From assembly GCF_014635985.1 (NCBI RefSeq), contig NZ_BMDT01000002.1, positions 62,001-126,000 on the forward strand: a DNA stretch of 64,000 nucleotides, given 5' to 3'. Origin of the DNA: Enterococcus alcedinis. Lineage in GTDB: Bacteria > Bacillota > Bacilli > Lactobacillales > Enterococcaceae. Below, in pieces: positions 51,658 to 60,564 of this stretch. How positions within the stretch are numbered: position 1 is the first letter of the stretch; each line of letters opens with the position of its first letter. The notes below the pieces were generated by a model, which was given only the letters and a program-made list of their open reading frames with translations, was not told where the DNA came from and ran no database searches. The position numbers and the translations under genes were made by a program.

Positions 51658-52176
51658 CTACGACAATACCCTTCTAAATGTCAGGAAACGCAATTCTTCC
51701 CCTTTTAAAGTAACGGTTTCTGGTACCGCATCGACTGCAACAAATCCGGTCTTCGTCATTACTTCTTGTGCGCCGAGATTGCGATCGGTTGTCTGAGCAA
51801 ACAATTGAGTGATTCCTAAGTCAATCGCAAACTCGACTAAACGTTCGACCCCTTTTGTTGCAACGCCTTTGCCTGTATACTGCTCATCGACACGATAGCC
51901 AATATAGGCCGTTTTCTTTTTATAATCGTAATCAATATCCATTAGATTGACTCTGCCGATGATCCGATTTTCTTCATTTCGAATCACAAAAAAATAATCT
52001 TTCCCTTGTTTTTGACTCTCCAACAATAAATTATTCCGCTCCACAAATGTTTCATAGTTAAAATAATCTTCGCCACGAGAAGGGACATATTTCTCAAAAA
52101 ATGCTTTGTTCTTTGTCTCAAAATCAAATAATTGATTAAAGTCACTACTTTTCATTTTTTCAATCGTTATATTCAA
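51658..52176 (-). CDS. GNAT-family N-acetyltransferase (RimJ/RimL type)
   Basis: About 172 aa. Acetyl-CoA binding region DEQYTGKGVATKGVERLVEFA with the preceding beta strand KKTAYIGYRV, and the RNLGAQEVMTKTGFV block; closest in style to ribosomal-protein-alanine acetyltransferases. Substrate unproven. Start: TTG at 52176 is 7 bases after AAGGGG; the longer frame from 52212 lacks a site. Confidence 0.83.
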   Translation of the reverse strand: MNITIEKMKSSDFNQLFDFETKNKAFFEKYVPSRGEDYFNYETFVERNNLLLESQKQGKDYFFVIRNEENRIIGRVNLMDIDYDYKKKTAYIGYRVDEQYTGKGVATKGVERLVEFAIDLGITQLFAQTTDRNLGAQEVMTKTGFVAVDAVPETVTLKGEELRFLTFRRVLS

Positions 52177-52256
52177 ATAAACGCCCCTTTTCTTAATCTT
52201 TCCCCCAACCAACCATTCAAAAAAAGAACGATTACTCGCTCCTTTTTTCAGTCGGC

Positions 52257-53486
52257 TTACTCTTCTTCTATTAGTCCTTTAAATAATCCCATGACAAAAT
52301 CATTTGGATTAAAGACTTCTAAATCATCAATGCCTTCACCTAGTCCGACAAGCTTGACTGGTAAATGGAGTTCATTGCGAATCGCTAAAACGATCCCACC
52401 TTTTGCGGTTCCGTCTAATTTAGTTAAGACAAGTCCCGTCACATCGGTGGTTTCTTTAAATTGCTTCGCTTGAACCATCGCATTTTGCCCTGTTGTTGCA
52501 TCCAATACGAGAAGTACTTCATGCGGTGCATCTGGTGCTTCTCGTTGGATAATACGCTTAATTTTATCTAATTCTTTCATTAAATTGACTTTGTTTTGTA
52601 GACGACCAGCCGTATCGACTAATAATACGTCAGCTTGTTGCTCTTTGGCTTTGACCATCGCATCAAACACCACTGCTGCCGGATCACCACCTGCGGCACC
52701 ACGAACGACTTCCACTCCGGCGCGTTCACCCCAGACGACTAACTGATCAATTGCTCCAGCACGAAACGTATCCGCTGCGGCTAGTAAAACTTTCTTCCCA
52801 GCTTGTTTGTATTCATGCGCCAATTTCCCGATACTCGTTGTTTTGCCGACGCCGTTGACCCCAACAAACAACATCACGGTTAACCCATTTGGTTGGATAT
52901 TTAAATCGTTGACTTCATTAATTCCTTCAGCTTCATACAGATCAACCAATTTTTCGATAATCGCGTTTTGAACCGCTGCAGGCTTCTTAATGTTTTTCAA
53001 TTTAACTTCTTGACGCAATTCCTCGGCAATACGCATCGACGTCTCAAAACCAACATCGGCGCCAATCAAGGTTTCTTCAACTTCCTCAAAGAATTCTTCA
53101 TCGACACTGCGGAAATTAGCAAACAATTCATTCATACGTTCTTTAAAAGTCTTACGTGTTTTTTCTAAGCCTTTATCGTATTTCGCTTGAACATTTACTT
53201 CGTTAACTGGCTCAACGACTTCTTCTGTCACAGGCTCTGATTCGACTTCAACGACAACTTCCACCGATGTTTCTTCAGCCACTTCTTCTGTCGGTAGGTC
53301 TTCGATTGTCACGGATTCATTGACGATTGAAGAAGCTTCATCACTTGCAACGACTTCTTCGACTTGTTCCTCAACGACTGCTTCATCGGTTGATTCTTCA
53401 ATGACTTCTTCAAGCAACGGCTCTACTTGTTTATCTTCTTCTTTTTCCTTTATAAAGGCTTTTTTTAACTTATTAAATAATCCCAT
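52257..53486 (-). CDS. ftsY: Signal recognition particle receptor FtsY
   Basis: SRP receptor GTPase that docks ribosomes at the membrane. 409 aa. Long acidic Glu/Val-rich A domain (about 15-105), then the NG domain: GVNGVGKTTSIGKLA (G1), DTFRAGAIDQL, LLVDTAGRLQNK (G3), TKLDGTAKGG (G4), GLGEGIDDLEVF at the end. ATG at 53486 follows GGGAGG. Last gene of rnc-smc-HAD-ftsY, 5 bases behind the HAD gene. Confidence 0.97.
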   Translation of the reverse strand: MGLFNKLKKAFIKEKEEDKQVEPLLEEVIEESTDEAVVEEQVEEVVASDEASSIVNESVTIEDLPTEEVAEETSVEVVVEVESEPVTEEVVEPVNEVNVQAKYDKGLEKTRKTFKERMNELFANFRSVDEEFFEEVEETLIGADVGFETSMRIAEELRQEVKLKNIKKPAAVQNAIIEKLVDLYEAEGINEVNDLNIQPNGLTVMLFVGVNGVGKTTSIGKLAHEYKQAGKKVLLAAADTFRAGAIDQLVVWGERAGVEVVRGAAGGDPAAVVFDAMVKAKEQQADVLLVDTAGRLQNKVNLMKELDKIKRIIQREAPDAPHEVLLVLDATTGQNAMVQAKQFKETTDVTGLVLTKLDGTAKGGIVLAIRNELHLPVKLVGLGEGIDDLEVFNPNDFVMGLFKGLIEEE

Positions 53487-53491
53487 GTCGA

Positions 53492-54310
53492 TTACCTCCC
53501 CTCATTCAAAACATATTTTTCGATTGCTTGTGCAACACCGTCAGCTTCATTTGATGACGTCACGGCATCCGCAGCTTGTTTGACTTCTTCTGTCGCATTG
53601 GCCATTGCCACACCTAAACCAGCATAATGCAACATTGATAAATCATTTTCTTCATCACCAATCCCCATCACATTGGCCGGCTCTAGGCCCAAATCACGAG
53701 TTAACAATGATAAGCCATACGCTTTAGTGACACCTTTTGGCATGAATTCAAGTAGCATCTCACGGCTCTTAATCACTTCAAATTGTTCACGAATTTCGAC
53801 TGGAATTTTTTTGATTTGTTGATCCAAAAACACTTGGTCAAAACCGATTACCGCTTTGTTGTAAACACGCTCTGGATCAAGTTCATCCAATCCGACCCAA
53901 AAATGAGTTAATAAAGGATTCATCGTCGCATAAAGCGATTCATTTACTGCGGAAGTTGGTAAGTGGTAAACTTTTTCCTCCGACAAAACATCTAGCGGTA
54001 AATCCAACGATTGTGCTAATTCAATCAAGTACTGTAACTCATCAAATCCTAAATGATTCTTCTCGATGATTTCTCCCGTATCATTGCGTTGAACTAAGCC
54101 ACCGTTAAAAGTCACACTATAATCGCCCGGCTCTTCTAAATTCAGCTCCGCTAAAAACGGATGGATTGCTGACAATGGACGTCCCGTACAAACAACGACT
54201 TTGACACCTTGAGCTTTCGCTTTGGCAATCGCTGCTTTATTTCTAGCTGAAATTTCTTTCTTATTATTTAACAAGGTACCATCTAAATCAATGGCGACTA
54301 ATTTAATCAT
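53492..54310 (-). CDS. Cof-type HAD-IIB phosphatase
   Basis: 272 aa. HAD motifs: DLDGTLLNN (nucleophile Asp), VCTGRPLS (motif II), and GIGDEENDLSML (motif IV). Cap type IIB; members dephosphorylate sugar phosphates or flavin/pyridoxal cofactors. It overlaps smc by 8 bases (ATGATTAA) and precedes ftsY by 5 bases, the usual position in enterococci and lactobacilli. Confidence 0.92.
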   Translation of the reverse strand: MIKLVAIDLDGTLLNNKKEISARNKAAIAKAKAQGVKVVVCTGRPLSAIHPFLAELNLEEPGDYSVTFNGGLVQRNDTGEIIEKNHLGFDELQYLIELAQSLDLPLDVLSEEKVYHLPTSAVNESLYATMNPLLTHFWVGLDELDPERVYNKAVIGFDQVFLDQQIKKIPVEIREQFEVIKSREMLLEFMPKGVTKAYGLSLLTRDLGLEPANVMGIGDEENDLSMLHYAGLGVAMANATEEVKQAADAVTSSNEADGVAQAIEKYVLNEGR

Positions 54311-57300
54311 GCTTGGCTCCTTCTAATTGCTGTATTTCTGAATCTTTCGTGACGTCTTCTAAACGTACAGAAACAATTTTAGAAACGCCTGATTCTTCCA
54401 TCGTCACACCATATAAAACGTCGGCTGATTCCATCGTCCCTTTACGATGCGTCACCACGATAAACTGTGTCTCATTTTGGAAGGTCCGTAAGTAATTTCC
54501 AAAACGTAAGACGTTCGCCTCATCCAGTGCCGCTTCGACTTCATCCAGCACACAAAATGGTACCGGACGCACTTGAATAATCGAAAAGAGTAATGCGATC
54601 GCTGTTAACGCTCGCTCGCCCCCTGAGAGTAAACTCAAGCTTTGCAGCTTCTTACCCGGTGGTTGGGCTTCAATTTCTATTCCAGTATGCAACAAGTCCT
54701 CTGGGTTTGTCAAAATAAGCTCTGCACGTCCGCCCCCGAACATATTCGGAAAGACTTTTTTGAACTCTCGACGCACGCCTTCGAAGACTTCCTTAAATCG
54801 ACTTTTGACTTCCTCATCCATCTCAGACATCGTTTCAAATAATTGTGTCTTAGCTGAAATCAAATCATTTTGTTGTCCCGTTAAAAAGTCGTACCGCTCT
54901 TTGACTAAATCAAATTGTTCAATCGCGTGAAGATTGACTGGTTCTAGATCGGTCATTGCTTGACGCAACCGTTGAATTTCGGCTTGCTGTTCATTGGTTT
55001 TGGCAACTAAGCCGTACATCGACAATCCTTGTTCATACGTGATTTGATGTACTTCCTGTAAATAAGCTAAACGATTGTCGAGTAGAATATCTAAGCGACT
55101 ACGCTCAACTTCCAATGCTGTTTTAGCTTCCAGCAGGCTCTTTTGCTGTTGGTTGGCTTCACTTAATATCTGATCTTTCTCACGAATCGCCTGTTGTACA
55201 GCGACTCGTTGATTACGTGTCGTTTGGATTGTCGCTTGTAGTGTTTCTTTTTCAGCGATTAATTGATCAATCTTTTGACGTAAACTTTCTTCGGTCATCT
55301 CATGACTGGAAAAGTCGGTTGATAAATTCGCTAAATATTGACGAATAATCGTCGCACGACTTTCTTGTTCTTCAATTTGTTGCATAAAGTGCGTTGTTTG
55401 TTGACGCAAATGGGTACATTGTTCTTTTGAAACAGCTAAACGTGACTGAATTTGCGCCACATTTTGTGTCGCTGCTTGACGTTTTTCTTCCAAACTATCT
55501 TCTTCATTCGTGAGTGTTTGGATTTCCTCCGTAATGCGCGCCAACTGGGCTTCGATTTCTTTTAGTAACGTTTGATTCCGTTCTTTTTCTTCTCGATAAG
55601 TCGTCAAGAATGTTTGAACATGTGCCGTTTCGTAAGCAAAAACTTTCATTTCTTTATGAATGCGATCGATTTCAACTTGTAAATGTTGCTGTTGGTTACG
55701 TGCCTCTTGCTCGGCCATTTTAGCGGCTTCACCTGAGTCTCGCAACTGTTCTAACGTTTCTCTCGCCGATTTCATTTGTTGTTCAAAGGTTTGAACTTGT
55801 TTTTCAACCACTTGCAGTCGTTGCGTTAGTTGCTCACTGCGACTCGTTAGTTGTTGCAATTCTTGATTTTGGCTAAAGAGGCTCCCTTGTTGTCCACGTT
55901 TGGTCGCACCACCGGTCATCGAACCACCTGCATGCATAATGTCGCCTTCTAGGGTCACGATACGATAGCGATATTGCAATTTACGAGCTAACGCATTGCC
56001 GGATTCTAAGTCTTCCGCAATTAACGTCGTTCCAAGTAAATTCCCCATCACACCGGCAATTTTTTCTTCATACGTCACAAGTTCGCTTGCCACACCTAAG
56101 TAGCCCTCGACACTCGTTGCTTGCTGTTGGATACTTACAGGAATTTGACGTGCGTGAATCGTCGTCAATGGTAAGAATGTCCCACGCCCACCACGACTGC
56201 GCTTCAAGAACGAGATTGCTTGACGCGCATCGCTTTCGGTTTCAACAATTAAATTTTGCGCACCATTTCCAAGTGCGGTTTCAATCGCTAATGTATACAT
56301 GTCTGGCACTTCAACAAGTTCCGCTACCGCTCCGACAATCCCCGATAACTCATGACGGTGTTGTAAAATATGACGCGTTCCTTGATAAAAACCACTATAG
56401 TTTTCTTGAATTTCTTGCAGACTCTTTTTACGTGCTTGCACTTGTTGCAATTCTCTCATTAAGTCAAACATCTTCGCTTGTCCTTGTTCGAATTGCATTT
56501 GGTTTTCTTTTAACTTTTCTTGTAATTGTAAATAAGAAGTACGTTGTTGTTCTAACTGGGCTTGCTCGGTTTTTAATTGTGTACGATTGGTTTTAAAAAC
56601 CGCTTCTTTTTCAGCTAATTCTTGTTCTAGTGCCGCTTGTTTTTGCATAACGTGTTGGTTTTGGCTCGTTTCTTGTAAATATTGACGTTCCAAGTATTTC
56701 AACTCGTTGCTTGTACTTGCTTGTTGCTGTAGGTAATCGACATACTGCCCACGCAATTCTTCAATTAATTCTTTTGCTGTTTTTTGATATTGCACTAATT
56801 CCAATTGACCTTGCTCTAGGTCTTTTTCGAGCGTTTGCACCTCGCCATTTTTTTGTGACAGATCAGCCAAACAAACAGCTTTGTCTTCTTCTAACTGCGC
56901 CATTTTATCTTGAATTTCAGCCAGATTTTCTTGATACTCACTGACACTTTTTTCGGTATGCTTCGAACGCTCTAACAACACGTCACGTTGACCTTGGGCT
57001 TGTTTTAAATCCTCAACTAACGAAAGGTGGCGTTCATTGTGCGCTTCGAGTGCTTCGTCAAGTTGACTACGTTCTTCACGTAAACGATTCAGTGCCGTCT
57101 CTTCGTCAATCACCGCTTGACTCGCTGCTTGGACTTGAACTTTCAGTTGCGTTACGCGCTGACTTTTCTCATCAAACTGGGTTTTGGCTTCTGAAATTTC
57201 CGCTACAATGTAGGCAATATCCAATTCAGTAAATGATTCTTTTAAGGTCAAATACTGCTTCGCATTCGCACTTTGAGTCGCAAGCGGTGCTAATTGTTCC

Positions 57301-57896
57301 TCTAATTCATAGACAATATCTTGCACACGATTTAAGTTATCTTCCGTCTCGAATAACTTTTGCTCCGCTTGTTTCTTACGTTGTTTGTATTTTAAAACAC
57401 CGGCTGCTTCTTCGAAAATTCCTCTACGGTCTTCTGGCTTGCTACTAAAAATCGCCTCGACTTTCCCTTGTGAGATAATCGAAAACGATTCTTTTCCAAG
57501 CCCCGAATCCATAAATAATTCTTGAATGTCTTTCAAGCGACATGCCTGTTTATTCAAAAAATAATCACTGTCACCACTACGTGAAATACGACGTGTGACA
57601 CTAATTTCATTATATTCTAGTGGTAAATATTGGTCTTCATTTGAAAGTACAATCGTAACTTCTGCAAGATTCAGCGCCTTACGCGTATCTGAACCCGCAA
57701 AAATAATATCGGGCATACGACCGCCACGTAAACTCTTAACCGACTGTTCCCCTAATACCCAACGAATCGCTTCTGTAATATTACTTTTTCCACTGCCGTT
57801 TGGACCGACAATCGCAGTAATGTTTTCTTCAAAATCAATTACCGTTCGATTCGCAAACGATTTAAACCCTACAATTTCAATTCGCTTTAAATACAC
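54303..57896 (-). CDS. smc: Chromosome segregation ATPase SMC
   Basis: Core of the SMC-ScpAB condensin. 1197 aa. N-terminal Walker A GPNGSGKSNITEAIRW, coiled coil about 165-500, hinge about 505-660 (GIVGAVAELVEVPDMYTLAI, GYLGVASELV, GGSMTGGA), second coiled coil about 670-1020, and C-terminal signature LSLLSGGERALTAIALLF with Walker B FCVLDEVEAALDE. GTG start at 57896 with GAGAGGA upstream. Between rnc and the HAD gene. Confidence 0.98.
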   Translation of the reverse strand: MYLKRIEIVGFKSFANRTVIDFEENITAIVGPNGSGKSNITEAIRWVLGEQSVKSLRGGRMPDIIFAGSDTRKALNLAEVTIVLSNEDQYLPLEYNEISVTRRISRSGDSDYFLNKQACRLKDIQELFMDSGLGKESFSIISQGKVEAIFSSKPEDRRGIFEEAAGVLKYKQRKKQAEQKLFETEDNLNRVQDIVYELEEQLAPLATQSANAKQYLTLKESFTELDIAYIVAEISEAKTQFDEKSQRVTQLKVQVQAASQAVIDEETALNRLREERSQLDEALEAHNERHLSLVEDLKQAQGQRDVLLERSKHTEKSVSEYQENLAEIQDKMAQLEEDKAVCLADLSQKNGEVQTLEKDLEQGQLELVQYQKTAKELIEELRGQYVDYLQQQASTSNELKYLERQYLQETSQNQHVMQKQAALEQELAEKEAVFKTNRTQLKTEQAQLEQQRTSYLQLQEKLKENQMQFEQGQAKMFDLMRELQQVQARKKSLQEIQENYSGFYQGTRHILQHRHELSGIVGAVAELVEVPDMYTLAIETALGNGAQNLIVETESDARQAISFLKRSRGGRGTFLPLTTIHARQIPVSIQQQATSVEGYLGVASELVTYEEKIAGVMGNLLGTTLIAEDLESGNALARKLQYRYRIVTLEGDIMHAGGSMTGGATKRGQQGSLFSQNQELQQLTSRSEQLTQRLQVVEKQVQTFEQQMKSARETLEQLRDSGEAAKMAEQEARNQQQHLQVEIDRIHKEMKVFAYETAHVQTFLTTYREEKERNQTLLKEIEAQLARITEEIQTLTNEEDSLEEKRQAATQNVAQIQSRLAVSKEQCTHLRQQTTHFMQQIEEQESRATIIRQYLANLSTDFSSHEMTEESLRQKIDQLIAEKETLQATIQTTRNQRVAVQQAIREKDQILSEANQQQKSLLEAKTALEVERSRLDILLDNRLAYLQEVHQITYEQGLSMYGLVAKTNEQQAEIQRLRQAMTDLEPVNLHAIEQFDLVKERYDFLTGQQNDLISAKTQLFETMSEMDEEVKSRFKEVFEGVRREFKKVFPNMFGGGRAELILTNPEDLLHTGIEIEAQPPGKKLQSLSLLSGGERALTAIALLFSIIQVRPVPFCVLDEVEAALDEANVLRFGNYLRTFQNETQFIVVTHRKGTMESADVLYGVTMEESGVSKIVSVRLEDVTKDSEIQQLEGAKHD

Positions 57897-57909
57897 TGTT
57901 GATCCTCTC

Positions 57910-58602
57910 TTAATGCAGATTACGCTCTAATGCATTGGCTGCTGCTGCTTGTTCTGCTAATTTTTTTGATTTACCGTACCCTTCGCCAATTTTTTGGTCG
58001 TTGCAATGTACCTCTGTCCAAAATTGTCGATTGTGAGCCGGTCCTTCTTCTTTAATTAAACGATATTCAATATTGACATCGCCTGATTGTTGTAACACTT
58101 CTTGTAATTTGGTTTTATGATCCATCTCATGTGAAAAAGCACCCGCTGTAATTTTAGGGAATACAATTTTTTCTAAAAATAAATCGGCTCCAGCTAACCC
58201 TTGATCAATATATAAAGCGCCTAAAAAAGCTTCAAATAAATCACAAAGTAGCGCTGGCCGTGTTCGCCCACCTGAATGCTCTTCGCCTTTACCTAAACGA
58301 ATGTATTGATCAAAGTGGCATTCTTTCGCAAATTTCGCTAAACTGTCTTCACGAACAATGGCTGCACGTAGCTTGGTTAATTTCCCCTCTGGTACCGTTG
58401 GATATTCACGATATAAAAACTGTGAAACGAGCAATTCCAACACCGCATCGCCTAAAAACTCTAAGCGTTCATTGTCAGATAGTTGTAAATATCGATGCTC
58501 ATTCACATAAGATGAATGGGTAAAAGCTTGCTCTAAAAGCTCTCCTTTTGAAAAGGTGATGCGGTATTCTTCTTTTAATTTTTTTAGTAAGCCTTGGTCC
58601 AT
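57910..58602 (-). CDS. rnc: Ribonuclease III
   Basis: Double-strand-specific endoribonuclease for rRNA and mRNA processing. 230 aa. Catalytic signature [14 protein letters not shown] at about 43-56, second acidic site [15 protein letters not shown], then a dsRNA-binding domain (about 155-228) ending [22 protein letters not shown] at 58602 after GGAAAGGA. Head of the rnc-smc operon; a TATAAT lies about 35 bases upstream. Confidence 0.97.
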   Translation of the reverse strand: MDQGLLKKLKEEYRITFSKGELLEQAFTHSSYVNEHRYLQLSDNERLEFLGDAVLELLVSQFLYREYPTVPEGKLTKLRAAIVREDSLAKFAKECHFDQYIRLGKGEEHSGGRTRPALLCDLFEAFLGALYIDQGLAGADLFLEKIVFPKITAGAFSHEMDHKTKLQEVLQQSGDVNIEYRLIKEEGPAHNRQFWTEVHCNDQKIGEGYGKSKKLAEQAAAANALERNLH

Positions 58603-58889
58603 CTAATCCAGTCCTTTCCTTTGTTCTCACACTTCACTATTATAATCGTTTTTCAATGATTATGAAACCTAAGCTAGCGCTTCCTAACGAATTCTTTTGG
58701 TTTTATTTGTTCATTCAAGCATTCCGCTAATCGATTCGCCTTAAGTTTCACTTTTAATCAGTGTTCTTCGTTATTATCTAAAGCGTTTTGCGCCATTTGA
58801 CGCTTTTTCCCATCTGAAAAGAGACCTGATAATCCATTCTTCACCCACTTAAAATAGCATGCAATGTTCATTATTCGAACCAATAAACG
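58603..58889 (-). other. acpP-rnc spacer with a possible small ORF
   Basis: About 290 bases without a listed gene. A TATAAT on the minus strand close to rnc, with a weak TTTCAT 17 bases upstream, is the likely rnc promoter. A 37-codon frame from ATG 58871 to TGA 58758 (starts MNIACYFKWVKNG, ends LDNNEEH) has a coding-like composition but no ribosome site, so it is noted and not called. Confidence 0.4.
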
Positions 58890-58924
58890 CAAAAAAAGCA
58901 ACGGACTGTTGAATCATCCATTGC
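58888..58924 (-). terminator. acpP terminator
   Basis: Stem GCAATGGA/TCCGTTGC (58898-58905 with 58917-58924) followed by seven T residues on the minus strand. Confidence 0.85.
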
Positions 58925-58942
58925 CTTTCATTGATGGCTTAC

Positions 58943-59191
58943 TTAAACTAAATGTTTTTCGATATAGTCAACTGCTGCACCTACTGTTTGAATTTGTTCT
59001 GCATCTTCATCTGAAATTTCAGTTGAAAAATTTTCTTCTAATTCTAGAACAAATTCCATGACACTGATTGAGTCAGCATTCAAATCTTCTTTAATTCTCA
59101 TCGTATCGGTTACTTTATCTTCCTCGATTTCAAAATGATTAGCGATTACTGATGCTACTTTTGCAAATATTTCATCACGCGTCAATTGCAT
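58943..59191 (-). CDS. acpP: Acyl carrier protein
   Basis: 82-aa acidic carrier for fatty acid synthesis. Phosphopantetheine attachment Ser in NADSISVMEF (about residue 42); the common form is DSLD, here DSIS, still with the modified Ser. ATG at 59191 is only 3 bases from GGAGG, whereas TTG at 59185 is 9 bases away and would give MTRDEIF, so the latter start is quite possible. Follows plsX; modified by AcpS. Confidence 0.93.
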   Translation of the reverse strand: MQLTRDEIFAKVASVIANHFEIEEDKVTDTMRIKEDLNADSISVMEFVLELEENFSTEISDEDAEQIQTVGAAVDYIEKHLV

Positions 59192-59302
59192 TCACCTCCA
59201 CATTATTGGACAAGGTCTAAAAAGGACTATGTCAATTTTATCGATTTATGACTGATTTGTCTAGCTTTTTTTCAATTTTGTTACATTTATGTCGATTTGA
59301 AG

Positions 59303-59324
59303 TCACAAAACAGGACTTAATCCT
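59303..59324 (-). terminator. Weak hairpin at the plsX stop codon
   Basis: ACAGGA/TCCTGT stem that contains the plsX stop codon, followed by TTTTG on the minus strand; probably an attenuator before acpP. Confidence 0.45.
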
Positions 59325-60321
59325 GTGATTTTGGTTCAAATTTTTCAACTAAATGAGCCACAACTTGCGATTCTAACATCGTGTGAATTTGACGAATTGT
59401 CGTCGCAACCGCTTCTGGACCCGTTGATCCATGCGTTTTTACGACTGGTGCTTTCAGACCGAATAGCACGGCACCACCATATTTTGCATAGTCCATTTCG
59501 TCTTTTAAGTTTTTCAAGGCATCTTTTAATAAAAGTGCGCCGATTTTCCCTTTAAGCCCTGAATCTAAAATCGATTTCTTCAATAAGCTCACAATATTTA
59601 ACGCTGTACCTTCAATTGATTTTAAAACAGCATTTCCAGTAAAGCCATCTGTTACTACAACGTCTGCGACACCCGTTAAGATATCACGCGCTTCGACGTT
59701 ACCAATGAAATGAATGCTTTCTTCTTGTGACAGCAATTCAAAGGTTTTTTTCGTCAACTCACTGCCTTTTGTTTCTTCCGTTCCATTGTTTAATAAACCA
59801 ACACGTGGTTTCTTGATACCACGGACGTTTTGCGCATAAAAGGAACCTAAAATACCATATTGAACCAAGTGCTCTGGCTTATTATCCGCATTCGCTCCAA
59901 GGTCTAACAAATCAAATCCGGTATCTGAACCAATCACTGGCATGGTTGATAATAACCCTGGTCGCTCAATCCCTTTAATTCTTCCAACAATTAGTAACCC
60001 GGCTGCTAAAAGTGCGCCGGTATTTCCAGCTGAAAAAATCGCATCCGCTTCGCCATTTTTCACGGCTTGTGCCGCTAAAACCATCGAAGCTTGCTTTTTA
60101 CGACGAATCGCACGAACGGGTTCATCGTCACTATTAATTTTTTCATCGGTATGTATAATTTTAATGTTTGATTGGTCATTCGTTAAGTATTTCTTAATTT
60201 CTGATTCTTTTCCGTATAATTGGAATTCAATTGTCGGGAAATCTTTGCTGGCTAATAACACGCCTTCTACAATTGCTTGTGGGGCATTGTCGCCGCCCAT
60301 TGCATCAACAGCAATTCTCAT
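59317..60321 (-). CDS. plsX: Phosphate acyltransferase PlsX
   Basis: Converts acyl-ACP and phosphate to acyl-phosphate for phospholipid synthesis. 334 aa. [20 protein letters not shown] at the start, [21 protein letters not shown] and [16 protein letters not shown] blocks, and [20 protein letters not shown] at 60321 is the canonical family start; an in-frame GTG at 60333 abuts the ribosome site. Stands between recG and acpP. Confidence 0.96.
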   Translation of the reverse strand: MRIAVDAMGGDNAPQAIVEGVLLASKDFPTIEFQLYGKESEIKKYLTNDQSNIKIIHTDEKINSDDEPVRAIRRKKQASMVLAAQAVKNGEADAIFSAGNTGALLAAGLLIVGRIKGIERPGLLSTMPVIGSDTGFDLLDLGANADNKPEHLVQYGILGSFYAQNVRGIKKPRVGLLNNGTEETKGSELTKKTFELLSQEESIHFIGNVEARDILTGVADVVVTDGFTGNAVLKSIEGTALNIVSLLKKSILDSGLKGKIGALLLKDALKNLKDEMDYAKYGGAVLFGLKAPVVKTHGSTGPEAVATTIRQIHTMLESQVVAHLVEKFEPKSQD

Positions 60322-60482
60322 TGCACTCGGCACTTCCTTTCATTTTCATTGAATAGTATAGCATATTTTTTCTTTGGCATGCATCATTGATTTCGGGAGC
60401 TGTTATTGAGCCAAAGATCTCAACTTGAATGCATTGATTCATCCCTTTTCGAGCTACGATTTCTTGCACCTTAACACTTGAT

Positions 60483-60564
60483 TTATAACTTTAATCAATC
60501 CGTATAAAAAAGATAGCGATTTCGGAGATAAGGCGCTGAACATCTTTTTTATAACTTTAATCAA
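60483..60564. repeat. Hairpin element flanked by 16-bp direct repeats at the recG 3' end
   Basis: TTATAACTTTAATCAA occurs at 60483-60498 and again at 60549-60564, the second copy covering the recG stop codon. Between them an 11-bp perfect stem ATAAAAAAGAT/ATCTTTTTTAT encloses AGCG/CGCT and the sequence CTTATCTCCGAAAT (minus strand). The same 14 bases occur in unit 1 of the bioY array (31474-31487). The hairpin with its T-run also works as a recG terminator. Confidence 0.82.

Noticed and set aside
56087-56596. 169-aa plus-strand ORF opposite smc
   Set aside because: It is antisense to the conserved smc hinge and coiled coil, with no ribosome site or family resemblance.
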